Below, one piece after another: positions 11,162 through 21,489 of a DNA stretch of 64,000 nucleotides (the first letter of the stretch is position 1; every line of letters begins with the position of its first letter). The stretch is from Isoetes taiwanensis. Lineage: Eukaryota > Streptophyta > Lycopodiopsida > Isoetales > Isoetaceae. The stretch covers positions 4,950,009 to 5,014,008 of the forward strand of contig JAJEKV010000079.1 of NCBI GenBank assembly GCA_021234155.1, written 5' to 3'. A program made the translations under genes and the position numbers. The notes under the pieces were generated by a model. That model saw nothing but the letters and a program-made list of their open reading frames with translations, did not search any database and was not told where the DNA came from.

Positions 11162-13375
11162 GGTAAAGAAGGTGATTGATCCAGCCGCTCAAGCGATAAT
11201 TCCAACGGAACCCATTATCGGGTAAGCAAAAAAGCAACAAAACAAAATTTCAATGGGTTTAGGGTTCAACCCTAATTCGATTTTCTTGCATTCTTCGGGC
11301 CGGAAAAGCGTTCCCTTAAGACCGGACCTGGCTGATTGCGAACCGAAGAAGACTTCCATGCGTATGCGGGTTACGCCAAACGAGGGTGTTCATCCCTCTC
11401 AATTTTGCGAGCAGACCTCATATCTGCAGCAGAGTACAATGAAGTTTGGGATACCAACGGGGTCATTCCTGGCAAAACTTCCATTGACAAGGTGAGGCCA
11501 GAGCACGAAGAAGCTCTAATAGAGCTTCTGAGCAAAATATACCCGGACGGGTTGAAGAACAGAGAAGTTAGAAAGACAGTATCATACCTATTTGCATTCA
11601 ATAACTGCCTCAGAGCAAAGCAGGATCCACAGAAGTTCAAGGTTAATTGGGCGTGATTGCGACAAAGAGTAGAGCCCTCTGGCAAAGAAGGTTAAAAGTG
11701 AACCGAAACTGGCGGTGCTCCGACAAGCGGGCGAGAGAAAATCTCGGCAAACCCACGCACTGAAAGCATAGCGAAAGGCCGGGTTCGGAGGCAGCGGTAT
11801 TAAATTAGAAGGAGGCCGTCCATAAGGAGCTTTACCTTTGTACCCAACAAGCTTACCGCGGCTTATGGGGAGAACATATCACGCCTGAAGTCCTATGCAA
11901 AGATTTGCGAGAAACCCTAGACACCTTGTGGGCTGATTTAGTCTCCAAGAAGGAGCTAGTTGTCCACCCCCGGGCTAAGGGAGCTTTCTTCTTGGCTTGA
12001 GAGAAATGCGCGAAAATTAAAGACAACATCTCCGTCTTCAAAAGCGATCCAGTCCCACGATCTTTGGTGCCTCTGGGCTGAGCCTAATGAGCTTGGAGAG
12101 AGAGAAAGACATGGCGAGTACATGCTCAAAGCCCTTGTTGAAATGGGGGGTGGCCCAATAGATGAGGGGATAGTTCAACAAAATGGCCACTATAGGCTGG
12201 CGAGGTTGCAAACACCGTGCAACTTGCAAAAGCCAAGCGGCATTCTGAGAATCTCAGCGGGCTTAGGGAACTTACAAGGAGAGCTGGCGGCTTGTGAGCA
12301 TCTATCTGTGACATTCAGGTTGCCAATTGGAGATGAGGGCGATGCTCCACATGCGGTGGCCGCATTCGGGGATGATTACCCCTAAGTCTTGCTGAAATGT
12401 GGCCCGCGTATATCATGTCGGTTTGAGTTTGCTTATGGAGAAGACCTGCCTTTGCCTCGAATGCTTTCGAAAGCGGTTCAGTTCAGGCTTAGTGGAGGAA
12501 TTGGGGAAAGGCAGTCAAGCGGGAACCCTTACATCTTTGGGGCAGACACACAAACAAATAGTTGAGACAATTGACCTAGATGAGGTGGTAGCTACAACTC
12601 AGGATAACTAGCAAGAAAAGGAAGCATGTCAAAACACCTCTTAGTAAAAGGACCCAGGACACAAGTCTACAAGGACTCGAACTCCACAAGCAAAACAGAC
12701 CAAAAAAAGGTACCGCGTTTGTTTCTGAAGTGGGTACATTAGAAGCGCTGTAGGCGATTGAAAAAGACCGCAGAGGCAATGGGTCGGCTGACACATTGCG
12801 GCACACGAGAAAGAAGCATGCTAAAGACACCAACACGGTCCAAAGCGATTCCGATGGATTACGGCGATCTTTGAAAATACAATATAGTTCCAAATTACGC
12901 AACAACCTCTACAAAGGCCTCCTCTAACCTTGTTGATGCGGGCGGACAAGGATGTTGAAGACCGAATATAGTGGATAGCGGTGGAACAAGGTTGTGGCCG
13001 AATCACAAAACTCCTGAGGTCCGGGACCAAAAAAGGTCCACGGACCCGGAGAGTGAAATGTGAGTCGGATGATTCGGTTGATGAGGGCGTGCCTATAGGC
13101 GTGGCACTAGGAAAAAAAACGGTATCTAATGTAATTTATATGTACTTTCGTTTGAGGGGCCAATTTTGTTTGCACAAGACTTGGCAAAGCGATCGATTAA
13201 AAGGTTTTTGTGTAATACCATAATATATGTTTTTTTCCATTGTGTCCTTGTAAAATTTGTTTCGAGTTTCAACCTAGGGATCAATATGCATTTGCATGCG
13301 AAAGGAGAAGGCGACCACAAGTGGTGCTTACTTGAATCTGAGATTTTGAAGATAGTGAGAGAACCAGACGGATAA
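11162..13375 (+). pseudogene. Unrecognised plus-strand coding-like tract inside the long-TIR element
   Basis: Hydrophilic protein-like segments follow each other on the plus strand in changing frames: VKKVIDPAAQAIIPTEPIIG just after 11,161, then 11,336-11,656 (EYNEVWDTNGVIPGKTSID, EALIELLSKIYPDGLKN), 11,960-12,385 and 12,399-12,611. Composition and spacing suggest one or two original proteins broken by many small indels. I do not recognise a domain. The position just inside the left terminal repeat fits an element-encoded protein, but that is inference. No start codon or intron structure can be fixed. Confidence 0.3.
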
Positions 13376-13786
13376 TGAAGAAACCAAAGTGCAAAAACAA
13401 ACTCTTACATATAAAAGTGCAATCCAATATTTAAGTTCAAGCGGTTATTTTACTTGTCTTATTTCACTTGGCATCTTGTCACCGGTTTAGGTTGGTAATT
13501 GTAGCACCACTTTTTGATTTTCGCGAGGAGACCAAGGACCCTAAGCCACCACTTGAGTGCGGATTCTTGATAGCGGAAACACCCATACATTGGGGGCGGG
13601 GAGATACTAGTAAGGATGTATCTAGCTATGGCTATCAGCACTCTCCATCACACAGTAGCAAAGATAAACCCGAGTCCGGCCGGTCGCGGCAACTTCGGGG
13701 CGTCGGATAGCACTTCCCAAAGATAGTCCGGCCGTCGGGATAGCACTTCCAAAGACCGGTCCGGCCGGCCTGAGACAAGCCTTGCG

Positions 13787-14450
13787 ATGCGGCTGACCAT
13801 CGGCGGTGGTTGCAAGCGTCGAGGATGGACACCCGAACCGAAGTGCATGGTGCTTGACATAAATGGTGTCTTGTACGGACCAACGAGGAGAATGAATCAA
13901 AAAATCTTGCATCCACCACAAGCGAACCATGTTGTAAAAAAAACCGCAAGTAAGTACCTCATTTGCGGACCGGGGTATCATGAGTTTGTGGAGTGGGCAA
14001 TCGCCGGTTTGATGTTGTGATTTGGAGTGCTTCTCTACTTCGGAATACAAGGGATATGGTGGATGCATTGTTCCCCGATCTGCCGGACCCAGATTCTTGA
14101 AGATATATGGTCAAGAGCATTGCTATGCATCGCGAGCATCCAACCAAAGACAGAAAAGCAACTATTTTTCAAGGAGTTGAAGGTTGTTCTTGAGGATTTT
14201 CCTCAATATCATGGTATGATTTTCTTGGTTGATGGCGGCTGCACAAAGGGGTTTCTAAACCACCACACACACAACCGTTCTGTTATGCCTTTCAAAGGGG
14301 CAAGAAGAGGACAATTTTTTCTTGCAAGTTTGTGTGTCCGGCTTTGGAATACTTGGCCTCTCATACGATGCGGAAACGATCTCACAAATTGATTTCAACG
14401 ATGCATGGTTGGTCCGGAGGCAGTTGCGATCTTTGGATTCTTGTCTCAAC
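13787..14450 (+). pseudogene. Decayed FCP1/SCP-type HAD phosphatase-like domain
   Basis: FCP1-homology (NLI-interacting factor) domains are HAD-superfamily phosphatases that in active members dephosphorylate serine residues, classically on the RNA polymerase II tail. Visible motifs in order: MVLDINGVLYG at about 13,847-13,879 (position of DLDETL), YHEFVEWAI, FDVVIWSASLLRNT from about 14,008 (motif II, WSAS at 14,023-14,034), DMVDALFPDL, QEHCYAS, FFKELKVVLEDFPQY, then LVDGG (place of VDDSP) and KGFLNHHTHN, MPFKG. The pieces lie in at least three frames with stops between them, so this copy cannot make the protein. The second catalytic aspartate of DxD is Asn, as in some plant FCP1-like proteins, so even the ancestor may have lost normal activity. 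It lies in the middle of the long-TIR element. Confidence 0.65.
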
Positions 14451-14559
14451 AACTACCTTGTCTCGACCTACTATATCCTCAATGCTCCTATTGAAGTACA
14501 AAAGGCATTTCTTTGGGCACCCTTCTGGCGGCGAGCATAGATTTGAGGACTTGATGACT

Positions 14560-14890
14560 TATGAAGTAACCATTGTACACTACTTTTTTGTAATATATGC
14601 AGGATTACTTTGTGTTATATCTTGAGTATTGAGTGATCTTGTAAGATGTCTCAAATATTGAGTGTACAATTTTACGTAATATATATCAAGCTTACTCTGC
14701 AATACTACAAGCATTGTTTCGAGTACTAAAATACTCCAATACAACACTACTACAAGCATTGTTTCCAATACTAAAAGACTCCAATACTCACAAGCATTGT
14801 CTCCAATATAATGATCAAAATTTGAGACAAGTACACAAGTAACTCTGACTTTGTTAAAATGATAAAACAACTAGGTCAAAAGCATATTCA
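14560..14890. repeat. A+T-rich spacer with short repeats
   Basis: ACTCCAATAC, CAAGCATTGT and TTGAGTAT words recur several times between about 14,620 and 14,810. The stretch lies downstream of the FCP1-like tract and may be its 3' non-coding region. No gene is seen. Confidence 0.4.
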
Positions 14891-15099
14891 ACACCTTCAT
14901 ATGGCCCGTTTGTCAAGGATCATCGGTGAGTAGCCCGATCAAGGGAAAATCTGTTAGTGCGGAATCGATTCATCTCAAACTTGATGGTGATCGTGATGAT
15001 TATCTTTGGAAGGTCGGACCTTTGTCTTCAAGTAGCTCCCAAAGTACCATCGGGTGGACGGGCGACATAGTACAAACCAGCCAACACATGTTCATCGAC

Positions 15100-18000
15100 A
15101 TTGAAGGTTCTGACCCCAGCTATCCTTGACAATTACATCAAGGATATGCCTCGACTTAACACATTTGACCACATAGAAATCGCATTCTCTGATTTCCCTC
15201 CTCATTCAATGACAAAGTTATCACCTTCCTCTATGTTTCCACTAAGCCATTCTCCATCACCTTCAAAAAATGCCTCATCGATTTAGTCTTGATTACCTTC
15301 ACGGTGGGCTTTTACGGCTTTAGGTAACATATTTCCAATTCTTTAACCTCTGCTTGTTCACACAAGATGACCGGTTTCCTTTCAAGCGGTTACCACGCGA
15401 AACAACTTAAACCTCTATGAGCCACCCTTGTGCTTGATTTGGCCAAGTATGTCACGATCTTTGTGTATTTCCTTCGTCCCTTCTACCACAGCGCGATCCA
15501 GCCCGGTGGCCTGTCCTATCAACATCATCCTTTCCAATGAACCAAAAGTGCACAAAAAGCCCGGCAACAACTATTGCGGTTCACATACAAGATCTGAGAG
15601 GCACATTCTGGCATTACCGCGGCCGGAAAGCGGATAAAAGCACTTTGTGAAGCGGATGAAAGCACGTTAAAAGCGGATGAATGCGGATGAAAGCATATTA
15701 CCTCTTGATGTCCCCGTTCTTTGGCACCTTCATTCCAACTCATAGCGAATTCATTGGGCATCGGCACCCTAAATCTCACTCCATCATACTTGAAACGCTC
15801 TCTAGTGAATGCCCTTTGAGGACCCCCTTGCCCATCGTGCTCTCCTTACCATGGGCTGCTGTCCCAAAGAAATTCCATATTATTTCCTTCCCTAGCTCGT
15901 GGTGATATCTTGGTAGGAAATAGAATGGTCGGCAGATTTGAATTGGCTAGAACAACCATCGACCAAACTATATGCACGGAGAATTCTACACCATTTGATA
16001 CTAGCCATGAATTGTGCTTTCTAAGGCAGGTGTTGCACAAAGCGAGTGTCATGAATCTTGTCATCACTCAAGTAAAAATGGGTTTCCTTCAATAGCTTTT
16101 CGATCCCAGTGCTGGCATCCATCCTATCGTGATGTGGGCCGAGAATTGTTATTTGGTCATTGTGCCAATCTGCGGCTTTGAACCTCCTTTGTATTTTGAT
16201 GCTTTGTAATTCTCAAGAAAATCAATTCTGAAACAATGGTGCCATCTTGGATATTGTCCAAGCACCTCTTGAATTGCATGGACTGCCACCTAGCCACATA
16301 ATTGTGTGACCACGAATATCTTCAACGTGGAACCACGATATGAAATGAAAGCCTTCAACTGCCGTTCTCTTGTAAGACAATCTAAGGCGGCTTTGGTCCT
16401 TTCTTTTTTCCCCTTGCCATTTGAGGTCTCATCTTGTCTTGCTGCGGCTTGGTACGTGTCCCACCGGTACCTTGGATTTCTTACTTTTGTTTCCCTTCTT
16501 CTCAACTTGTCTTTGCCCGGCTTGGTTGTGTCCTACCGGTACCTTGGATTTCTTACTTTTGTTTCCATTCTTCTCGACTTGTCTGCGACTTGGGGAGTGT
16601 CCCACCAGCTACCTTGGACTTCTTACTTTGGTTTCCCTTCTTGGTGGCATTAGATCTTTTCTTTTCTGCGCCACCTGGCACTTCCTTGGTAGCGCAGGCT
16701 GCAACTCCATCGACTTCTTGTCTCCACTTTGGAATCACGTAACAAGATGCGTAGCATAAAAAAGAAGATCGGTATAAAGTTGAAAGCACAAAAGCGATGG
16801 TCGGTAGCATGGCCGGCACATATCGGCGTGCTTGACAAACAATAAAGAGAGTATTACCTTTTCAAAGCGTCTTCCATTCAAGCAAGAACTTCGTGATTCT
16901 CTCTTTCTCTTGGACATATAGGAAGACTTTTAAGTTACACGCCGACATATGCGCATCAAGCGATCATGTTTATACCATTCTTCACCCTGCGCCCTTGTTT
17001 GCAAACCACGACCCTCGAGCTCATTTGGTTGGAGTCATCGTATGTTGGCTGGCGGACACTTCTCACCGGTCCATTTCCTCGCGAGTGCACTTGCACTCTT
17101 CACCATGGAATCCAGTTTTTATTGACCTTAATGCATTGATGCTACCACAGGCATACTCCAACTTCATATGGTATATGCAACAACGGTTTCCCTTTCGATA
17201 CTTTCTTCACATAAATAGGCTTCAACTTCCGAAAGCCTTTAAGCAAGCAAGGGTGTTAGGGATGTCCCTTTTGTATTGTTGATATAAATTGCCTTGAATG
17301 GTGGCCTTTGGTTAGAAATAGCGAGAAAAAAAAAAAGTTTGTATGGAAACTTATACACAGTGTGACCTCGGAAGGTGCAAGGGATAAGAAATTGGGCTTG
17401 ACTCTCCAACGGTGTTCACAACATCTTTCTTGCAAGGAGAGACTTCTGCTTTGTTTTCTTTCGAGGATACGGTATGCTTTGCTTGCAAGCGGGGGTGAAG
17501 AATCGCACCTCAACCTCTTTTGGAAGCGGACCACGGACCATTTCAAGGAAGGCTTCGATTTCCTTAATCAAAGCCGATTTACAATTGTTGACCTCATGCA
17601 ACCTATCATAAGAAATATTGCACATGTATCAATGAACATATCCCAGCCGGCATCACTTTCGGCCCAGATACAAGCACTTGAAAGCATGAAGAAGCGGGCA
17701 TGAAGACAAGAAATAGATGTACCTAACAGCCACGCCATAGTGGAATTGCATCTCGAATTTGTGGAAGAAGCCATCACAAGTGTTGAGGTTACGGCTCTCC
17801 AAATATCATGGTTCCTTAGCCTCTTTGTGGCTGCCATTTATGTTGTTTTCAAGTTGTTGAGCAACACTCCAGCTGCCTTGCACTCCTTTGGATTTGGCAA
17901 AGTCCGGTTAGAGATTTCCATTTCGTGGTGATGAACCACCCTCTTCATCACATCAGCCTTGAGTTACGGTGAATGCTTTTGGTGAGCTTATTGAAGTAAT

Positions 18001-18238
18001 CAACTACTTGCTTGGCTATTTCTTGCCTGCGTCTCATGCTCGAGATCCTCCTGTTCAACCATTTGCTCTTTTCATCTTATTCCTTAATCGTATTCTCTCT
18101 TTTCTCTCTCGCATCCAATTTCTTGTAAATTGCGGAGAAAACTGGATCTTCCGTGATATTTCACGTGTTGGATTGACATCCAACAAATTTGGAACACTTC
18201 TTGTATTGGGATTCATCGGGCCGAAAATCCAATGCTAA
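15100..18238 (-). pseudogene. Unrecognised minus-strand coding-like tract inside the long-TIR element
   Basis: Read from the right, the minus strand gives charged protein-like pieces. At about 18,240-17,950: MNPNTRSVPNLLDVNPTREI, and a coiled-coil-like EKRENTIKE...RRRQEIAKQVVDYFNKLTK. At 17,625-17,416: SALIKEIEAFLEMVRGPLPK and EVEVRFFTPACKQSIPYPRK. At 16,505-16,290: NPRYRWDTYQAAARQDETSN. At about 15,779: RFRVPMPNEFAMSWNEGAKE. Frames change repeatedly and a poly-A tract lies at 17,327-17,337. The pieces look like one long decayed protein transcribed towards the element centre, opposite to the other tracts. It is the best candidate for an element-encoded transposase by position only; no DDE or zinc-finger signature is visible. 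Confidence 0.3.
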
Positions 18239-18556
18239 GCGCGTGATTGCCTCGGGCGGTATCGAGGGGCGCCATGAAATTCACGAGAGAGGAGGATAAT
18301 TGAATTGGAGGGAGAATTTTGCGACCCATGACGAAGTAATCCAATTTACAACGTACTACCACACCACTGTGGCGAAAATCCAGCCAAAACCCACAATCAT
18401 TATCCTAACGGTTCATTCGTAAGGTGGGCGTGTTAGTACATGAAGGGCGTAAAAAATGGCCAGGCGATTACGCTTTAAAAGCACCCCAAATTAAGCAAAA
18501 GCGGTGCTTTAAAAGCGGGCTAAAACTCTACTATAAGCATCGCGTCCGGACGCATG

Positions 18557-18588
18557 CTTTTGCTACCCACCGAAGATACTTTCACCCA
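18557..18588 (-). repeat. Inner end of the right inverted repeat
   Basis: The complement of this 32-nt block equals the left inner block at 10,813 except for two bases. It is cut off from the rest of the right arm by the MITE that follows. Confidence 0.75.
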
Positions 18589-18829
18589 TTTGTTTTGGGG
18601 TCCAAATGATATAATTGGATTTTCCCTTTATTTTTTATGGGTAGTTCGCATGTGCGGCTATCCATCCACCATTGTAGAAAATCTCTTTGAGATGAATGAG
18701 AAGCTTTTGACATAGATAGGCTTCTCATTCATCTCAATTTCTAAATGGTGGACGATGATAGTCGCGCTCGCTAACTACCCACAAAAAGGAAAAATCAATT
18801 ATAACATTTGACCCCCAAAATAAATACAA
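18589..18829. mobile_element. Foldback MITE nested in the right arm
   Basis: Outer ends TTTTGGGGTCCAAATG (about 18,592) and CATTTGACCCCCAAAA (about 18,807-18,822) are inverted copies. The match extends inward through TGGATTTTCC/GGAAAAATCAA and GGGTAGTT/AACTACCC. A central hairpin has arms GAGATGAATGAGAAGC and GCTTCTCATTCATCTC. The element has no coding capacity. It sits exactly where the right arm loses continuity with the inner block, so it inserted after the long-TIR element formed. Confidence 0.7.
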
Positions 18830-19553
18830 TGCTAATAGATGAGTGGCTGATGTACCTGCGAAAGCTTATCACGGGATTAAAAAACCCGCCCTTCGGGTTT
18901 TAGAGGAAAAACCTAGTGATAAGCCTTGACGAGGGCTAGGCATAGAATCGCTCCCAAAACCGCATGGAGAAGTCAAAACGGATGGCGCTCGCCAACCTGT
19001 ACCTGCACATCACCAACAACAAACGAGAAACATACCAAAGAATAGCATCACCCAGTGGGTGGAAAAAAAGCATCACCCACCGGGTGGAAAAACATGATAA
19101 ACAGAACTTGTACAAAATATAATAAACAAAGAAGGGGAGGGTGGGTTCAAAGAGAATAAGGATGCTGGCGAGAGAAGAGGAAGCCGATGAAACGTCGATG
19201 AAGAACTCTGCAATAAGTAGCAAACGCCCAACCTGACGAGCGGCCCAAACGCATCGCGATGCATGCATGCGCATGCAATGCATGCATGCTCGTCTTGAGA
19301 AGAATGCCGATTAAACTGCACCGAATCGGCGACATTCTTGCACTGCGACTCGCATGAAACCAACAAAGCGCCCGAATACCAAATGACTTCCTTAACAAAC
19401 TAGGATCGAGGACGAAGGTCACAGGATGAAGGCTAAAGGCCGAAAAGGACAGCAGGAAAGCAACGCCAAATTGGCCAAACCAGGCAGGAAGAAGCCCCTC
19501 CCCTGCCTGGAAACAAATCAAAGAGAATAAGGTACTGCTGAGAGAAGAGGAAG
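18830..19553 (-). repeat. Right arm of the long terminal inverted repeat
   Basis: On the minus strand this segment reads in the same order as 10,066-10,812: CTTCCTCTTCTCTC, the TTTAGCCTTCATCCTGTGAC region, TTTCATGCGAGTC, a CCGATT/AATCGG hairpin, the CATGC-rich run, two CCACC/GGGTG hairpins (19,046-19,092) and the large stem-loop (18,864-18,924). Confidence 0.75.
18864..18924 (-). other. Conserved stem-loop (copy B)
   Basis: GCTTATCAC at 18,864-18,872 pairs with GTGATAAGC at 18,916-18,924. Between them lie AAAACCCGCCC, TTCGGG and TTTTAGAGGAAAAACC, the same inner arrangement as copy A read from the other strand. Confidence 0.6.
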
Positions 19554-20561
19554 ATTCGCAGTAGATTTATTTTTTCATGCCTAGCTTTGCTCACCATATG
19601 ATAGTGGGCTTATTTTTTCGTGCATAGCTTTGCTCACCATATATCATATTACCTCCTCCCTGTGTAAGTTTAGAGACGTTGCTTTTTATGTTATTAGACG
19701 TGGTTGACTTTTCATGTTCTTTTAGCCCATAGTTTTTATTATTCTCCCTCGTTTCCTCCGTTTTTGCTCAATATGCAGGGTCCCCATGCTGAGGCTCGTA
19801 CTTCCGGCTGCTGGCGGTCCTCGTCTTCTCACGCTCGTTACGTGGTCTGCGACTCTACTCAACCTCGCCATCTTTCTAGTCCGATCTTTATGTCTATACA
19901 TTTTTATTCCTATGCGCATTCATATAATTCGTGATTTGCATTCATATCATATGTGCATTGTACGTGTTAACGTGATTTGTTTGTCTGCGCCTTGTTGCGT
20001 TCTGTTGGCATCTTGCGGGCGCTTCCTTGATTCGTCATCATGGCGGGCGTTCTTTTCTTTTCATTGTTTTTGTTCTCTAATGTCCTTCCTTTTTCGGGTC
20101 ATTCTTGGTGATCTTGCTAGCCGGGCGCTTCCTTGATTCGTCATCGGTAGCGGCGTCCTTGTCTTTTCATTGTTTTCTCTAATGTCCTTTCCTTTTTCAG
20201 GTCATTGGCTGATATAGATCCATAGTCGGCACCACGGTTTTGTCGTCAGCGTGTAGCTTCATTCTCGCTTGAATCAGACTCTTGGGATCCACGGTTTCCT
20301 TTCTTCCCCTACCAGCTTGCCTTCATTCGCATGCCGTCCGATCCTTGGCCCTAATTTCTACGGTTCCTATCATCTCCTCGATACTCCGTCCGGCGGCCCT
20401 CTTTTAGTTCCTCTCTTTTTCTCTGCGTCCTTTATCCTATCCGGCTACTTTTCGGGGTGGTGGCGGCGTGTCTTCTTGCTATCGGGTTTCTGTTGGAGGT
20501 TTCAAGGGGCCTTATAGTGGAGGAAGTCCTTTGGTAGTCGGCGGTTTTGTGTCTCTCATGA

Positions 20562-20616
20562 GTCCCTTCCCGAATCCCATCGATCCGAGCCATCGGATCG
20601 CCATTCTGGAAGGGAC
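20562..20616 (+). other. Long conserved hairpin (copy C)
   Basis: GTCCCTTCC at 20,562-20,570 pairs with GGAAGGGAC at 20,608-20,616. GAAT/ATTC and the inner CGATCCG/CGGATCG pair above it. Equivalent hairpins lie at 25,270-25,324 and 52,314-52,370, with substitutions that keep pairing. Confidence 0.6.
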
Positions 20617-20819
20617 GACATATTGGGCCATTTCCGTTTTGGCTCGGTTATCGGCGTCTTCTCACAGCAGCTTCCTTCCTTCTCGTAGCTTCCCTCCCTT
20701 CCCACCCTGCTCGGTGGGGACGCATCTGTTTGGCCTTGCACTTTTGTTGTTGTTCACTTTGCATTTACTATAATTATGTTTTTTCATCACTATCATGTCA
20801 TTTTTTCATATGTTATTTT

Positions 20820-20980
20820 CCACCCGTTGGGTGATGCTTTCTCCACCTTTCAGGTGATGCTATCTCCACCTGTGGGTGAATCTATTTATTTCCACCTTGA
20901 GGGTGATGCTATTTAGTTCCACCTTGAGGGTGACGCATAATTGTTTTCCACCCGCTGGGTGATGCTTCTCCACCTTTTTG
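20820..20980 (+). repeat. CCACC hairpin array (copy C)
   Basis: At least six units of the form CCACC-loop-GGTGATGCT are present. Loop regions include CACCCGTTGGGTG, CACCTTTCAGGTG, CACCTGTGGGTG, CACCTTGAGGGTG (twice) and CACCCGCTGGGTG. The flanks are conserved while the centre varies and still pairs. Confidence 0.65.
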
Positions 20981-21278
20981 CGTGCTGCTTTTTATGTTTG
21001 CTCTTCTTTGCAAGTTTTTGATTGTGCGGCTTGCCTCGTCCCTGCCATGCATGGTAGTTTTTCTAACCATTCATGGGTATTTTTTGGGTTCATTTGAGTT
21101 GTTGCAGGTTTTCCGCGGTCTTCTGAGGTCCTGCCATATTTGTGTTCGCCATCAACCCACCTTTTCGGCTCTCCGAACAACACATTCGGGATTCTCCGTC
21201 TTACGGGGTCCCGCTATATTTTACATTGCCCGTCGATCCATCTCCTTCGGTTTTCCAGGCAACACATTCAAGGTTGTT

Positions 21279-21354
21279 GGCGACCATTTCTCATTAGGGT
21301 TTTCCTCGAAAACCCGAAAGGGCGGGGTTTTTTATCCCGGTGAGAAGTTGTCGC
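21279..21354 (+). other. Conserved stem-loop (copy C)
   Basis: The outer stem GGCGAC...TTCTCA pairs with TGAGAA...GTCGCC. The centre holds GGGTTTTCC, TCGAAAACCC, GAAA, GGGCGGGGTTTTTT and ATCCC. AAAACCC can pair with the upstream GGGTTTT or the downstream GGGGTTTT, and CCC-GAAA-GGG makes a GNRA-capped hairpin. Confidence 0.65.
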
Positions 21355-21489
21355 CATTACCCTTCTATATTGCCTGTGCACATTTCTTTTTACGGGGTAG
21401 TCCGATATTGTTCCTATGGTCGGCTACCCCTCTCTATTCTTCAAAACATTGTATACTGCTGCTGTGATGAATGACAAGCCTATCTATCT

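Larger units (their letters stand above)
10066..19553. mobile_element. Large element with about 0.75-kb terminal inverted repeats
   Basis: The segment 10,066-10,846 is repeated in inverted orientation at 18,557-18,588 plus 18,830-19,553, interrupted only by a small MITE at 18,589-18,829. Similarity runs through the arm and into a 32-nt inner block beginning TGGGTGAAAGTATCTT (10,813; inverted at 18,557-18,588, two mismatches). The ends therefore behave as one continuous long terminal inverted repeat. The arms contain the structured hairpins found in the 20-, 25- and 52-kb repeats. The interior carries a plus-strand unknown tract, an FCP1-like domain and a minus-strand unknown tract. No transposase family is recognisable. 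The alternative is two independent opposite-orientation insertions, but the shared inner 32 nt argues against that. Confidence 0.6.

Noticed and set aside
10816-11166. 116-codon plus-strand frame at the start of the element interior
   Set aside because: It begins inside the inverted-repeat end and has no recognisable domain; more likely a leader or non-coding part.
16306-16759. Plus-strand frames at 16.3-16.8 kb
   Set aside because: They are complementary to the more protein-like minus-strand tract and contain internal repeats (TACCGG(T)ACCTTGGATTTC).
18837-18870. Hammerhead ribozyme (CTGATGTACC...GCGAAAGC)
   Set aside because: CTGATG is followed by T instead of A and no stem II can form between it and GAAA. 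The inverted copy near 10,780 does not keep the core.
21300-21345. Bacterial-type rho-independent terminator
   Set aside because: The hairpin plus T run looks similar, but the setting is a plant-like repeat, the T run is followed by further conserved pairing, and there are no bacterial genes.
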